In this document: one piece after another, positions 7,264-15,670 of the stretch
How positions within the stretch are numbered: the stretch's first letter is position 1
How the letters are laid out: each line of letters starts with the position of its first letter
NCBI GenBank assembly: GCA_964573725.1
Contig: CAZNLJ010000046.1
Location: 1-35,185 of the forward strand
Reading direction: 5' to 3'
From: UBA6168 sp964573725
Lineage (GTDB): Bacteria; Bacteroidota; Bacteroidia; Chitinophagales; Saprospiraceae
DNA: 35,185 nt
Translations under genes and position numbers: made by a program
Notes under the pieces: generated by a model
What the model saw: only the letters and a program-made list of their open reading frames with translations
Database searches by the model: none
What the model was told of the DNA's origin: nothing

Positions 7264-8328
7264 TCAATCGGTTGTGTCCGCCTCCCAGGCCCGGCGATAC
7301 CGCTCAATCCGCGGATGCATCACCCGGAACCACAAGGGGGGCAGGAACGACAGCAATATCATACCCGGATATCCGGTCGGCAGCTGCGGACTTTGCTCGA
7401 AATGCCGCAGCAGCTGGTACTTCCGGTTGGATTGGTAATGGTGGTCGGAATGCCGGGACAATTCCAGCAGCATCAGCCGGCCCAACGGATGGTTCGAGTT
7501 CCAGGAATGGATCGGCAGGGTCCGCTCGTACCGCCCACCCACCTTCCGGCGCCGCAATCCGTAATGCTCGATGTAGTTCACGGATTCCAACAACAGGAAC
7601 CCGATGACGGCGGCACCGATGAACCAGCCCAATACCGCAATCCCGAACACGATCCCGATGGCCAGCCCGCACAGGACCTGCACGACCTGGAAACGGAGCA
7701 TTTCGTTGCGCCAGGTCCACGGGCCGCTTCCCTGTTGCCGCAACCGGTCGGCTTCCAACCGCCAGGCCGACCGCCAGCCGCCGACGACGCTGCGAATATA
7801 AAACGCATATACCGTTTCTCCCCAACGACTGGAGGCCGGATCTTCCTCCGTGGATACCCGAAGGTGGTGGCCCCGGTTGTGCTCGATGTAAAAATGCAGG
7901 TACAGACTGCTCAGCAGCAGCGCTTGGCTCATCAACCGCTCGTACCTGGTGCTGCGGTGCCCCAACTCGTGCGCCGCATTGATGCCGAGCACCCCGCAAC
8001 TCATCCCGAAAGCCGTCATCATGCCCACCTTGGCCGTCCAAGCCACTTCCTCCCCGCCGACCTGCCGGCAGAAATACACCCACAACAGGTATTGTACCGG
8101 TACCAGCCCGTACAGCATATAGTCGTAGGTCCGGTCGCCGAGGGCTATCCGCTCCTCCCGCTCGTCCAGGTTTTTCTCGGACCCACGGGCGAACAGCTCC
8201 AGCAATGGCAGGATGCCGAACAAGAGTATGACGGCGGAATAAGACCGATGGTCCGCCGTCCACAAGGAATACCCCACCACCGCCGGTGTCAGGTAGACCA
8301 ATAGGTAGGAATAGGCTCTCAATCGCAT
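7264..8328 (-). CDS. AlkB-type alkane 1-monooxygenase / fatty-chain hydroxylase
   Basis: This 354-aa integral membrane di-iron oxygenase of the AlkB/XylM family hydroxylates a terminal methyl group. All family histidine motifs are present: HELGH (120-124), EHNRGHH (149-155), NYIEHYG (251-257) and HSDHH (293-297). Hydrophobic spans occur at about 5-23, 31-48, 69-88, 100-118 and 218-247. ATG 8328 is chosen because a transmembrane segment follows at once; a GTG at 8364 would add 12 polar residues. It is the first gene of the operon, followed by the desaturase and the GMC oxidoreductase. AlkB enzymes need rubredoxin and rubredoxin reductase; neither is fused here or present in the window, so an unlinked donor is implied. 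The substrate could be an alkane, a fatty acid or a terpenoid. Confidence 0.9.
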   Translation of the reverse strand: MRLRAYSYLLVYLTPAVVGYSLWTADHRSYSAVILLFGILPLLELFARGSEKNLDEREERIALGDRTYDYMLYGLVPVQYLLWVYFCRQVGGEEVAWTAKVGMMTAFGMSCGVLGINAAHELGHRSTRYERLMSQALLLSSLYLHFYIEHNRGHHLRVSTEEDPASSRWGETVYAFYIRSVVGGWRSAWRLEADRLRQQGSGPWTWRNEMLRFQVVQVLCGLAIGIVFGIAVLGWFIGAAVIGFLLLESVNYIEHYGLRRRKVGGRYERTLPIHSWNSNHPLGRLMLLELSRHSDHHYQSNRKYQLLRHFEQSPQLPTGYPGMILLSFLPPLWFRVMHPRIERYRRAWEADTTD

Positions 8329-8465
8329 CGTTTCGTCGTTTTTGGAATCCTCCGGCTCGCCCACTGTCGGGCGGCGTCACCCCCGGACGGACGGAAATCC
8401 GAGGCGCTTTCCCGGTATTCAACGCTTGCTCCGGATGCGCCGTGGCATAATTGCTGCGGATTGTC

Positions 8466-8473
8466 CAAATCTA
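8466..8473 (-). promoter_or_regulatory. Candidate -7 element of the AlkB operon
   Basis: On the minus strand this reads TAGATTTG, an exact TAnnTTTG match, about 140 nt before the ATG at 8328. I see no good TTTG at the expected -33 distance, so it is tentative. Confidence 0.35.
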
Positions 8474-8546
8474 CTGATTCCGAAGCCTTTTCTCCTTGCG
8501 TGGACAGGAATATTTTTATCCGTCAACCTTATTTTGTCGAATAAAA

Positions 8547-8577
8547 TTTCATTTCCCGTCCAAATGGCCTAAATTTC
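8547..8577 (+). promoter_or_regulatory. Weak candidate promoter of the 8663 gene
   Basis: TTTC (8547-8550), 19 nt, then TAAATTTC (8570-8577). Each element differs from the Bacteroidota consensus only in its last base. It lies about 85 nt before the ATG. Confidence 0.3.
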
Positions 8578-8662
8578 ATAACGGTTGACCGGTCTTGTGT
8601 CCGATTCCCACCCCACCCGGAAATCCGGCGGCAAGTCACCGGGTCCCGGAAATGTCCATCCT

Positions 8663-8944
8663 ATGAAAGCCAAGATTTTCTTTGGGTCCTTGGCCCTGGT
8701 CCTCCTGTGCGCCGCTTGCGCGGAAAGGCTTCCCGTCTCCTTTCCGGAAGACAGCCGGGAATACGGTTTCCTGTTCGGTATCTGGCATGGTTGGATTGCC
8801 CCCTTCGCCCTTGTCGGTATGCTTTTCGACAGCGAGACGGCCGTTTTCGCCTCCCGCAATTCCGGTTTTTTTTATGCTTTGGGCTTCCTGATCGGTTCCG
8901 GTGGCTGGGGATTCCTGGCCGGAAAATCACGGCGCAAGGGATGA
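8663..8944 (+). CDS. Small lipoprotein-like membrane protein, 93 aa
   Basis: The product starts with a lysine-containing hydrophobic signal (MKAKIFFGSLALVLL) ending in the lipobox-like LCAAC, so Cys19 is a probable lipidation site. After a short polar stretch there are two hydrophobic segments (FGIWHGWIAPFALVGMLF and FFYALGFLIGSGGWGFLAG). The motif GFLFGIWHGWIAPF recalls a widespread family of small uncharacterised membrane proteins. I cannot name a function. The stop codon overlaps the ATG of the next gene (ATGA at 8941-8944), so the two are translationally coupled and probably act together at the envelope. An upstream in-frame start at 8585 is rejected because it would bury the signal sequence. 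Confidence 0.75.
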   Translation: MKAKIFFGSLALVLLCAACAERLPVSFPEDSREYGFLFGIWHGWIAPFALVGMLFDSETAVFASRNSGFFYALGFLIGSGGWGFLAGKSRRKG

Positions 8945-10650
8945 AACGCTTTCCCGCATGCCCGCCGCCCGCCACGGGAAGCCGCCGGTATCCGATGGCC
9001 TTGCTGGCCGGCTTGGTCGTCTGGACCTTCCTGTTGCCTGGTTCCATCCGGGCAGCTTGCCTGTCCCACGGGGCCATGGCTCCGCCCGGATTCACCGGCC
9101 GACCGGCCGACCTGCGCTCGGGAAATGCCGACGGACCGGCGACGGATTCCTGTCTATGGGTCGAAACCCGTCGCTTCGGGTCGCTCCGGGTGGAGAAACA
9201 TGTCGCTTGCCATCGCTTGCCGGAAACCGGCCCCCCGTCCTGGCCGCCGGAACCGCAGCCTGTGGGCTGCGTCGCCCGCTACAGGATCTGGCGCGAGTCG
9301 GACAACCGGCTGCTGCTCGATGTCCCCGGCGAATCCTGCGGACGGCTGCCGGCGGACAGCTGCCGACAGATCCGTTTCGAGGATGCCGATTTCGACGGGC
9401 AGCCGGACTTATGGGTTGGGACTCCGGGAAATGATGACTTCCGGTTCTATGGCTACCGTCCCTGGAAGGATGCGTTCGATACGCTCTTCATCTCTTGTCT
9501 CAACGGCCTGCGACGGAATCCCGCCACCCAATCCGCCACGGGCTTCCTCCTGGAGTACGGACAACCGCCCACCCACCCCCTCCGACGGGTGGATTATGTG
9601 TGCTGCGGCCCCGGGCTGCCGGTCGTCCATTCGATGGTGACCGAGCTGCCCCCGCCCCCGGTATCCGACAACACCCGAGAAAAAATGGAGGCCTGCTCGT
9701 TCGTCGAACGCAAAGCGGGTTTCCGCTATGAACTGGGCCCTATCCGTCCGGAAGACCGGGTCGAAATCCCGGCCGAAAAGGGCGCCTACGGCCAACGGGT
9801 CGCCATCTACGATGATTCCTCCGGCCGCCTGCTGCACCAACATTTCCTGCTCGGCAACACCCTGCGGGAAAAGGCGGCACCCCGGACGGCCCTGCTCGTG
9901 GATCTCATCGACTTCGATACGATACCGGATGTCCGCATCCCCGGTCGGGGCGGCCGACCGGATGTCCTCCTCCTTTCTTGTGTACAGCCGGATGGCCGCC
10001 TGGTCTTTTATAACCATCCGGAATTGTCCCGCCTCGAAAATTACCGACACGATACCGCCACCCATACCATCTCCGGCACCTATCGCCTGGGGCCGGACCG
10101 ATTCCACTGCCGGTTCACCGGGGTACACTCGGATACCCTTCACCGCATCCGGCAGGCGGCTTCCCGACCGGCCTCCGCTCAACTCGATATCTTCCGCTTC
10201 CTTTGCGGCCGGCAAGTCCTGCTGTCCTCCCGTCCCGCCGCCCCGATCATGGCGCCACCCATCCGGGAATTCGCCGATTTCAATTTCGACGGGTTTCCCG
10301 ACTTGCGGGTCCGCCCGGGCGACCTTGCGCCCGATGAGCTCGATACGCCGGGAACGTTTTTCCTGTTCGACTCCACCCGACAGGCTTACCTCCGCCACGA
10401 TGGCCTCTCCGCCTTGCATTCGGTCCGGTTCGATCCCGACCGGCAGCTGTTGACCGGCCAGGTGACCGTCCATACGGATGCGCGCCACCATTCCACCACC
10501 GGCTATTCCATGGTGGCCGGCCAACTGCTTCCGACCTACCGGCAGGATTGCTCCCGACCCGCCGCGCATGCCGAGCGCATCGACTGCGTGGTCTACCTTT
10601 GGCAGGACGGCCAATGGGTATGGTCCCACCTGCTGCCCGGCGCGGAATAG
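8941..10650 (+). CDS. Secreted protein with Asp-rich FG-GAP/VCBS-like motifs, 569 aa
   Basis: I do not recognise a named family. The N-terminus carries a hydrophobic export signal (ALLAGLVVWTFLLPGSIRA). It begins at residue 19, so the in-frame ATG at 8995 is an alternative start. The mature protein has three related Asp-rich segments: DADFDGQPDLWV (near residue 150), DLIDFDTIPDVRI (near 322) and DFNFDGFPDLRV (near 443). The D-x-D-x-D-G pattern followed by PDL resembles calcium-binding loops of FG-GAP/VCBS or thrombospondin type-3 repeats. Several cysteines in the first third suggest disulfides outside the cytoplasm. There is no T9SS sorting domain at the C-terminus. The ATG overlaps the stop of the lipoprotein gene by 4 bases. 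Confidence 0.72.
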   Translation: MKRFPACPPPATGSRRYPMALLAGLVVWTFLLPGSIRAACLSHGAMAPPGFTGRPADLRSGNADGPATDSCLWVETRRFGSLRVEKHVACHRLPETGPPSWPPEPQPVGCVARYRIWRESDNRLLLDVPGESCGRLPADSCRQIRFEDADFDGQPDLWVGTPGNDDFRFYGYRPWKDAFDTLFISCLNGLRRNPATQSATGFLLEYGQPPTHPLRRVDYVCCGPGLPVVHSMVTELPPPPVSDNTREKMEACSFVERKAGFRYELGPIRPEDRVEIPAEKGAYGQRVAIYDDSSGRLLHQHFLLGNTLREKAAPRTALLVDLIDFDTIPDVRIPGRGGRPDVLLLSCVQPDGRLVFYNHPELSRLENYRHDTATHTISGTYRLGPDRFHCRFTGVHSDTLHRIRQAASRPASAQLDIFRFLCGRQVLLSSRPAAPIMAPPIREFADFNFDGFPDLRVRPGDLAPDELDTPGTFFLFDSTRQAYLRHDGLSALHSVRFDPDRQLLTGQVTVHTDARHHSTTGYSMVAGQLLPTYRQDCSRPAAHAERIDCVVYLWQDGQWVWSHLLPGAE

Positions 10651-11104
10651 GCTTTCTTCGGGCACGGGCGGGATTCGTGTATGCCGATGTCCATGACAAT
10701 CGGTCCGATATCCGCTTGTACCACCCCCTCCGCACACGGCGGAAATAAATATCCCTGTTTCCCGCCCAGGTCTCACCGCCCTATCTCCCTCCGGGCGATA
10801 GGTTCGACAGCGACAAAGGCACCTCCTCAAAGCGATAGGGTATGACCGATCGATCACTTTATTACGCTTCGGGCTTTCTTGACTTGTCCCGAAGCGGGGT
10901 TCTCCGGGTGGTCGGGCCGCCTTGCAGTCCCGGTGCCCAGGATGGCGGGGGATTGATGCCCTTTCCGTCGGAAATTTCTTCCGGCAATGCTCATCCTTGC
11001 CCGGGAACCGTAAAAAACGCCAGTTTCCTATCGCGGCGTTTCCTTCTCTTGGAAAGTCTTTTCTCCCAACGATGCCCGAAACTCCGCCCGGAATCCGGAT
11101 TTTG
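10651..11104. other. Convergent gap with two hairpin-forming sites
   Basis: These 454 bases have no convincing gene. At 10777-10802 two competing stems overlap (CGCCC with GGGCG, or CCTATC with GATAGG). At 10865-10896 a perfect 9-bp inverted repeat (CGCTTCGGG / CCCGAAGCG) encloses 14 nt. Neither is followed by a T-run. Next to the stop at 11105 there is a 10-bp palindrome AATCCGGATT. Confidence 0.5.
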
Positions 11105-13294
11105 TCACTCCGCCACGACAAATCGGCCTCGCGCCGATTCCGTACCCGCCTGCCAGACCAAGGTGTATAAGCCCGGCACAAGCCCCCGCACATCCAAGCG
11201 CTTGTCCCCATTGGTCCATTCACCCGACCGGACCTGCCGCCCCCGGCTGTCCACCACGGAATAAGTACCTCCTCCGAAAATCGGCGACCGGATCGTCAGC
11301 TCGTCCCGGACCGGGTTCGGAAACAGGACCAGGGGGGCCGGGGCCGCTTCCGTCCGGCTGTCGCTGACACATGGTTCCACCACCAGGTAAAGCCCCAATC
11401 CGGAAATGTAATCCGGACAAGCTTCGGGTGCCCCTTCGACCGTATAAGTGCCGGGTTCGGTGACCACAAGGGTGACTCCGTTCGCTCCCGGTATCGGCGC
11501 GTCATTCTCAAACCAGGTAATCTGGGTGGTGTAGGGCGGCCGCAGCGTCAGGAACACCGTATCCCCCGGACAAATGATGATTTCCCCGGAAGACCCGATT
11601 TCGAAGCTGCCGCTGGTCTCCACCACCGGCGGCAGGAAAAGGAGCCCGTCCACAAAAAACTCTTCCGACACATAGGTGGAGTCGCCCAGGGTGACTTCGA
11701 CGGACAGGAAGCTGGCGGCGTAACTGAAGTAATCCAGGACCAGGCTCTGCGCCGTCGCACCCGGGATCGGCGTCGCCTCGGTCGTACCGAAGTACCGGCG
11801 GTACCATTGGTAGCTGTCGTAATCCTGCGTGCTGACCAGGCCCGAACCGTTCGGGCAGAGCAGGGAATCGCCTACAATGACCGGCAGGGCCACCGGCGGG
11901 GCCGCCAGCGGAACTTGCTGCGCATAGGCCAGCGATACCCCGCGGTTTTCGACCCAGCCGGCGATGGCTTTCCCGTCCGGTGTCGCTTCCCGCAGTTGGA
12001 TCCTGGACTTGACTCCCGTCGGATTTGTGCCCACCGGTACCAGGCCTTCCACGGGATCCACCACGCCGTTTTCATCCGGATAAACCAGTAGGATGTCGAC
12101 GGGGAATACCCCGTTGCTCTGGCCGTCCGTCACCAGGAAAAAGGGCCGGTCCTGCCAGACTTGCAGGCCGCCTTGGTGCGACCGGTTCGAAGTGGGGGAG
12201 AATACCTCCACCGCGTCCGGGCCGAGCAACGGCGCACCGGTGCCGGTATGGACCTGTTGGATGTATTCCCCCACCGATCCCTGGCTGGAGGGGGTATATT
12301 CCGCAATCGCCCACAAGTGGTCGGCCCCTGGGGCGAGGGCTATCCGGATATCCCGCTCGTAATAGGTGGATTGGGCGGCAAAGGGGACACCCCCGCTTCC
12401 CCAGGGCGTGGTGCCGTCGGGGTCGATCCGCTGGACATATGCCTGGATGTTCAGCCCCATCGAGGCCGGAAGGCCGATGAAGACCGTATCCCCCGCCTGG
12501 CAAAGGTCGTAGCGGCGGTTCGTCTGCACCGCCAGGCCCGGTCCGGTCAGGGGGACCGGTGCAGGCCATTGGGAAACGCCGGCTTGGTCGTAGCACTGCG
12601 CATACGCCGGGCCGTAGGGGGAAAAGCCGCTCTGCTCAAAATAGATCACCTCGAAGCGGCCGCCGGACAGTTCCGCCAGTTCCGCCGTCAGGCTGCGGAT
12701 GCCGCCGTTCTGGATGGGGAGGAGAATCGGCGCAGTCCATTGGGGGAGACCGTCGGCACTGAACTTCTGCAGCGCCGCCTGGTTGGCGGGGAGATGACTG
12801 ACGACCACTTCCCCGTTTTCCAAAGGGAGCACCTTGACGTCGTAACCTTCCCCGACGGACAAACCCGCCGGCCCCCACAGCAGGTCCCCCGCCGGCGAAA
12901 TCTTGTGCACAACGGCACTCCCGTCCCCGGTCGCGGTCATCCCGATGTAGAGATTCCCGGCGGCATCCTTCCTCAGGTCCCAGGTGACGATGAACGTACT
13001 CATGGCCAGCCCTCCGTCCACCAGCAGCCCTTGCGGACCGAATTGCGGAATACCGGCGGCGTCAAGCCGCTGCAACCGCATCTCGTAGTGTTGCGGGGCG
13101 GGAACCTGGTGCCAGAACGCGATGTAGGTGTCACCGTTCTCGCCGGCCACCACCTTCATGTCTTCCGTCGCGGCTTCCGCCACCATGGTGTTTTGCGCGG
13201 TGTCCGTGGTCCATTGGGCCCGGATGGTAAAGGGAACGACCGCCAGGAAGGATAGGATGGCTCCATACAGCGATGGCAAAAGGTTGGTAGGCAT
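11105..13294 (-). CDS. T9SS-secreted protein with repeat domain and C-terminal sorting domain
   Basis: This 729-aa protein crosses the inner membrane through its signal peptide (MPTNLLPSLYGAILSFLAVV...IRAQ) and the outer membrane through the type IX system. The last ~80 residues are a type-A sorting domain: LFPNPVRDELTI, then YSVVDSRGRQV, LDVRGLVPGLYTLV and a basic end. Residues about 30-430 contain at least five copies of a loose motif, Q-x2-D-x2-G-x3-W/F-G (for example QRLDAAGIPQFGPQGL, QRIDPDGTTPWGSGGV). This suggests a beta-propeller. Two Ig-like modules follow (YQWYRRYF and ITWFENDAPIPGANG), each introduced by a Cys-containing 'CPG/CPN' segment. The start at 13294 gives the signal peptide. 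It is likely a surface-attached or released protein of unknown ligand. Confidence 0.88.
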   Translation of the reverse strand: MPTNLLPSLYGAILSFLAVVPFTIRAQWTTDTAQNTMVAEAATEDMKVVAGENGDTYIAFWHQVPAPQHYEMRLQRLDAAGIPQFGPQGLLVDGGLAMSTFIVTWDLRKDAAGNLYIGMTATGDGSAVVHKISPAGDLLWGPAGLSVGEGYDVKVLPLENGEVVVSHLPANQAALQKFSADGLPQWTAPILLPIQNGGIRSLTAELAELSGGRFEVIYFEQSGFSPYGPAYAQCYDQAGVSQWPAPVPLTGPGLAVQTNRRYDLCQAGDTVFIGLPASMGLNIQAYVQRIDPDGTTPWGSGGVPFAAQSTYYERDIRIALAPGADHLWAIAEYTPSSQGSVGEYIQQVHTGTGAPLLGPDAVEVFSPTSNRSHQGGLQVWQDRPFFLVTDGQSNGVFPVDILLVYPDENGVVDPVEGLVPVGTNPTGVKSRIQLREATPDGKAIAGWVENRGVSLAYAQQVPLAAPPVALPVIVGDSLLCPNGSGLVSTQDYDSYQWYRRYFGTTEATPIPGATAQSLVLDYFSYAASFLSVEVTLGDSTYVSEEFFVDGLLFLPPVVETSGSFEIGSSGEIIICPGDTVFLTLRPPYTTQITWFENDAPIPGANGVTLVVTEPGTYTVEGAPEACPDYISGLGLYLVVEPCVSDSRTEAAPAPLVLFPNPVRDELTIRSPIFGGGTYSVVDSRGRQVRSGEWTNGDKRLDVRGLVPGLYTLVWQAGTESARGRFVVAE

Positions 13295-13518
13295 GGTTGC
13301 GTGTTGTACAGGGTGAAAAAAAATGGTTTGCCGCGTTCCTCCCGGGCACGGCATGCTGCGCCGATGGAAACGAACCCGTAATTTTACGAATGGAAAGTCA
13401 GATCGGTAGGGGATACCCGCCATATCCTGCCGGAACGGCGATGATTTTGTCGGCGAAATGCCTTGCCGGCCAGCCGGGCCGGCTCCCTCCGCTACCGGAA
13501 ACCTTGTAAAGCGGCACC

Positions 13519-13881
13519 ATGGAATCCGTGAAATACCATACCGTCGACCAGTACCTGCAGGCGCACCCCCCCGCATTGGCCGCCCGCCTGGCCACCCTCC
13601 GGCAAACGGTCCGGGAAGCGGTTCCGGAAGCCCGGGAAGTCATCAGCTACAACATGCCGGCGTATCGCACCCACCGGGTGCTGCTCTATTTCGCCGCGCA
13701 CCGGCACCATATCGGATTTTATCCGACACCTTCGGCGCTGGAGGCTTTCCGGGAACGGCTCGCCGGTTTCCCGGTTTCCCGGGGCACCGTGCGGTTTCCG
13801 CACGACCAACCGCTGCCCCTCGACCTGGTGGCGGACATCTGCCGGTTCCGGCGCGACGAGGAGGCCGGCCGGCTTTCGTGA
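13519..13881 (+). CDS. DUF1801 family protein (YdhG-like)
   Basis: This 120-aa soluble protein matches the DUF1801 domain from end to end. It shows the family pattern ISYNMPAYR in the middle, then HIGFYPTPSALEAF, a GTVRFPHDQPLPLDLV segment and a final FRRDEEA. Family members have been called iron chaperone-like or 'YdhG'; the biochemical role is not settled, so none is claimed. The length is normal. It is alone on the plus strand between two minus-strand envelope genes, with no obvious operon partner. ATG 13519 starts the conserved domain. Confidence 0.85.
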   Translation: MESVKYHTVDQYLQAHPPALAARLATLRQTVREAVPEAREVISYNMPAYRTHRVLLYFAAHRHHIGFYPTPSALEAFRERLAGFPVSRGTVRFPHDQPLPLDLVADICRFRRDEEAGRLS

Positions 13882-13919
13882 CGATTCCCGCCGGTCATCA
13901 AGGGTAGGGCCTCCGCCGG

Positions 13920-14549
13920 TCAACGGGGCCAGGTCCGCATCAGCCCGATGCCGATGCCGATCCCGTTGGTGATGTGGGGATCCCGTGCATCCCGGCGCGG
14001 GTCGTGCAGGTTCTGGTAGGCGTAGCCGACCAGTACCTCCAGGGAATAGTGCTCCCGCAGGAAAAAGGACCATCCCGCACTCCCGGCGAACTGCAGGGCC
14101 TGCATGCGGAAGGCGGAATCACCGACCTGCGTGGCCGAGGTACGCCCTACGCCGCCCTGTATCTCCAGGAACACCTTGTTGCGCATGCCGACAGGCCGGT
14201 AGTAGCGCAGGAAGGGCCCGCCGGAAACGCTGTTCACGGACCGCTCGTCCGGCTTCTCCTCGGCACGCAGCCGGGAATAGGCGATATCCGCCTTGATGCC
14301 GGCGGCCAGCCCCTGACCGAAATCATAGCCCAGCCTTGGCGACAGGTTGAATTGCAACATCGTGGAACCATCCTCCGGCGCAACCCCCGCGGAAGGACCG
14401 GATTGCTGGAAAACCAGGCCGGAAAGGTTGCCCTCCGCCCGCAGGATGGATGCGGAACCACCCAACAACAGGGCTTGCTCCGCTGTTTGTGCGCCTGCCG
14501 AAACCAATCCCAGCCAGCCCACTCCCATGATTAGCCATATCCTTTTCAT
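13920..14549 (-). CDS. Outer-membrane beta-barrel protein, 209 aa
   Basis: A signal peptide (MKRIWLIMGVGWLGLVSAGAQ) is followed by a mature part of alternating hydrophobic and polar residues with many Gly and aromatic positions, typical of small 8-10 strand barrels. Examples are LSPRLGYDFGQGLAAGIKADIAYSR, GPFLRYYRPVGMRNKVFLEI and HYSLEVLVGYAYQN, ending in IGIGLMRTWPR. It resembles the OmpA/OmpW-like 'outer membrane beta-barrel' proteins of Bacteroidota. ATG 14549 is chosen because the signal peptide starts there; the frame remains open further upstream but without coding character. Its role is unknown; such proteins are often structural or small-solute porins. Confidence 0.8.
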   Translation of the reverse strand: MKRIWLIMGVGWLGLVSAGAQTAEQALLLGGSASILRAEGNLSGLVFQQSGPSAGVAPEDGSTMLQFNLSPRLGYDFGQGLAAGIKADIAYSRLRAEEKPDERSVNSVSGGPFLRYYRPVGMRNKVFLEIQGGVGRTSATQVGDSAFRMQALQFAGSAGWSFFLREHYSLEVLVGYAYQNLHDPRRDARDPHITNGIGIGIGLMRTWPR

Positions 14550-14851
14550 CGTCAATTGATTGGAGGGCAGTCCGCTCCGGCCGGTCCGCGGTTGTCCGCA
14601 AGCCCTGCCTGCCCCGGACCAACCGGAAACCGGACCGGTTCCCCCGCCCCGGTGAACCGTCCGCCCGCAGGCAGCTTCCTTTCGGAATCCTGCCGACAGG
14701 GACGATGCCGAAGTTAGACCTCCCGGCGGCGGAAAAGGGATGAGGAATATCAACAGCATGCGATGATATCATCTTTCGCACCTTAAATACCAAATCGAAT
14801 GTTTTGATGGCAAGGTTCGCATGCATGATTGTATAAGAACGTAAGCTGCTC
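14550..14851. other. Non-coding region upstream of the barrel gene
   Basis: I see no gene. The first 160 bases are GC-rich. The stretch 14755-14850 is AT-richer, with short dyads (ATGATATCAT, ATGCAT), and leads into repeat copy 2. Confidence 0.4.
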
Positions 14852-15077
14852 CTAACCTAAGGGTCTTTAGGGCGCTTCCCGCCTTTTGGACAGGACGGCC
14901 GGCGGCGGGCCCAAGCGCGCCGCCGGCCCTCCTGAAAAATATTGTGGGCATGGGGCGCCGCCCCGCGCCCTTTTTGGTGCGGCGCCTGGCACATCAGCGG
15001 GTTTGCTGGCTAAAAAAACAGGAAATCAATGTTTTGTAATTAATTATTTTGTAGGGTTGAAATGCGGAAGATGCGAT
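14852..15077 (+). repeat. Dispersed structured repeat, copy 2
   Basis: This copy has the same orientation and nearly the same length as the block at 5-232. The first hairpin keeps its 11-bp arms exactly (14897-14907 and 14918-14928), while its 10-nt loop differs at two positions. The second keeps its 6-bp core (14952-14957 with 14959-14964) but loses some outer pairs. The AT-rich segment AAATCAATGTTTTGTAATT (15023-15041) is identical, although the third stem has one changed base. Conserved arms with varying flanks suggest that the hairpins matter. It ends about 90 nt before the DUF2214 gene. Confidence 0.8.
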
Positions 15078-15167
15078 GATGTAGGCCCATGGACCGGATT
15101 CGCCATGCGACAGGCAGGCTGGGGATGCGACTCTCGGTCGTTTTTCCTATTTTCAAGCCCAAAAAGA

Positions 15168-15614
15168 ATGACAATATCCCACCTCGTCGCCGCCGTGCAC
15201 CTGCTGACCCTGGGCATCGGCTACGGTTTCCTCTGGATGCGGGCCTATCAGCTGGGGAGGCTTCGGAAGACCGGGGACCTGCCGGCGGTTTTTTTTGCGG
15301 ACAACATGTACGGCCTGGCGGCACTCCTGTGGATCGGAACCGGCCTGTGGCGGGCTTTCGGCGGCCTAGAAAAAGGGACGGAATTTTATCTGGACAGCAC
15401 GGCCTTTTGGGTGAAAATGGGACTGTTCGGGGCCGTCTTCGCCTGCGAAATCTATCCCATGGTCGTCCTGGTCCGCTGGCGGATGCAGCTCCGCAAAGGA
15501 TTGGAGCCGGTTGTGGCGCCGGCGGCCGCCATCCGGTGGCTGTCCCTCGCGGAGCTCGCCCTGCTGTCCGCGATGGTCGCCGTCGCCGTCCTGATGGCCC
15601 GGGGCGCCTGGTGA
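15168..15614 (+). CDS. DUF2214 family membrane protein
   Basis: This 148-aa inner-membrane protein has four hydrophobic segments: about 3-24, 43-62, 80-104 and 122-144. The pattern FFADNMYGLAALLWIGTGLWRAF, then FYLDSTAFWVKMGLFGAVF and IYPMVVLVRWRMQLRKG, is that of DUF2214 proteins. Their function is unknown; they are sometimes compared with the copper-resistance/CopD-like or cytochrome b561-like folds. ATG 15168 follows an A-rich stretch (CCCAAAAAGA) and gives a normal N-terminus. The longer frame back to 14886 runs through the repeat and is rejected. It faces a PepSY-domain gene convergently. Confidence 0.82.
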   Translation: MTISHLVAAVHLLTLGIGYGFLWMRAYQLGRLRKTGDLPAVFFADNMYGLAALLWIGTGLWRAFGGLEKGTEFYLDSTAFWVKMGLFGAVFACEIYPMVVLVRWRMQLRKGLEPVVAPAAAIRWLSLAELALLSAMVAVAVLMARGAW

Positions 15615-15670
15615 GCGGGATACCGGGTCATGCGCACTTGGTACCGCCCCGGATCAGCCGCAGGACTACA

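Larger units (their letters stand above)
8329..8662. other. Divergent promoter region, AlkB operon / lipoprotein gene
   Basis: These 334 bases have no gene. They carry a perfect minus-strand -7 element (see 8466-8473) and a weaker plus-strand promoter candidate (8547-8577). The central part (8500-8580) is AT-rich compared with the flanks. Confidence 0.5.

Noticed and set aside
10777..10810. GGTTCGA (10801-10807) resembling a tRNA T-loop
   Set aside because: No acceptor, anticodon or D arms can be arranged around it and no CCA end is present.
9409..11223. Long minus-strand open frame (604 codons) opposite the secreted Asp-motif protein
   Set aside because: High GC keeps antisense frames open. 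Its translation is Gly/Arg-rich with no domain, while the plus-strand frame has a signal peptide and motifs.
5..15077. Composite transposon bounded by the two repeat copies
   Set aside because: The genes between the copies are ordinary metabolic and envelope genes, no transposase or integrase is present, and the repeats are diverged. Dispersed copies are a simpler reading.
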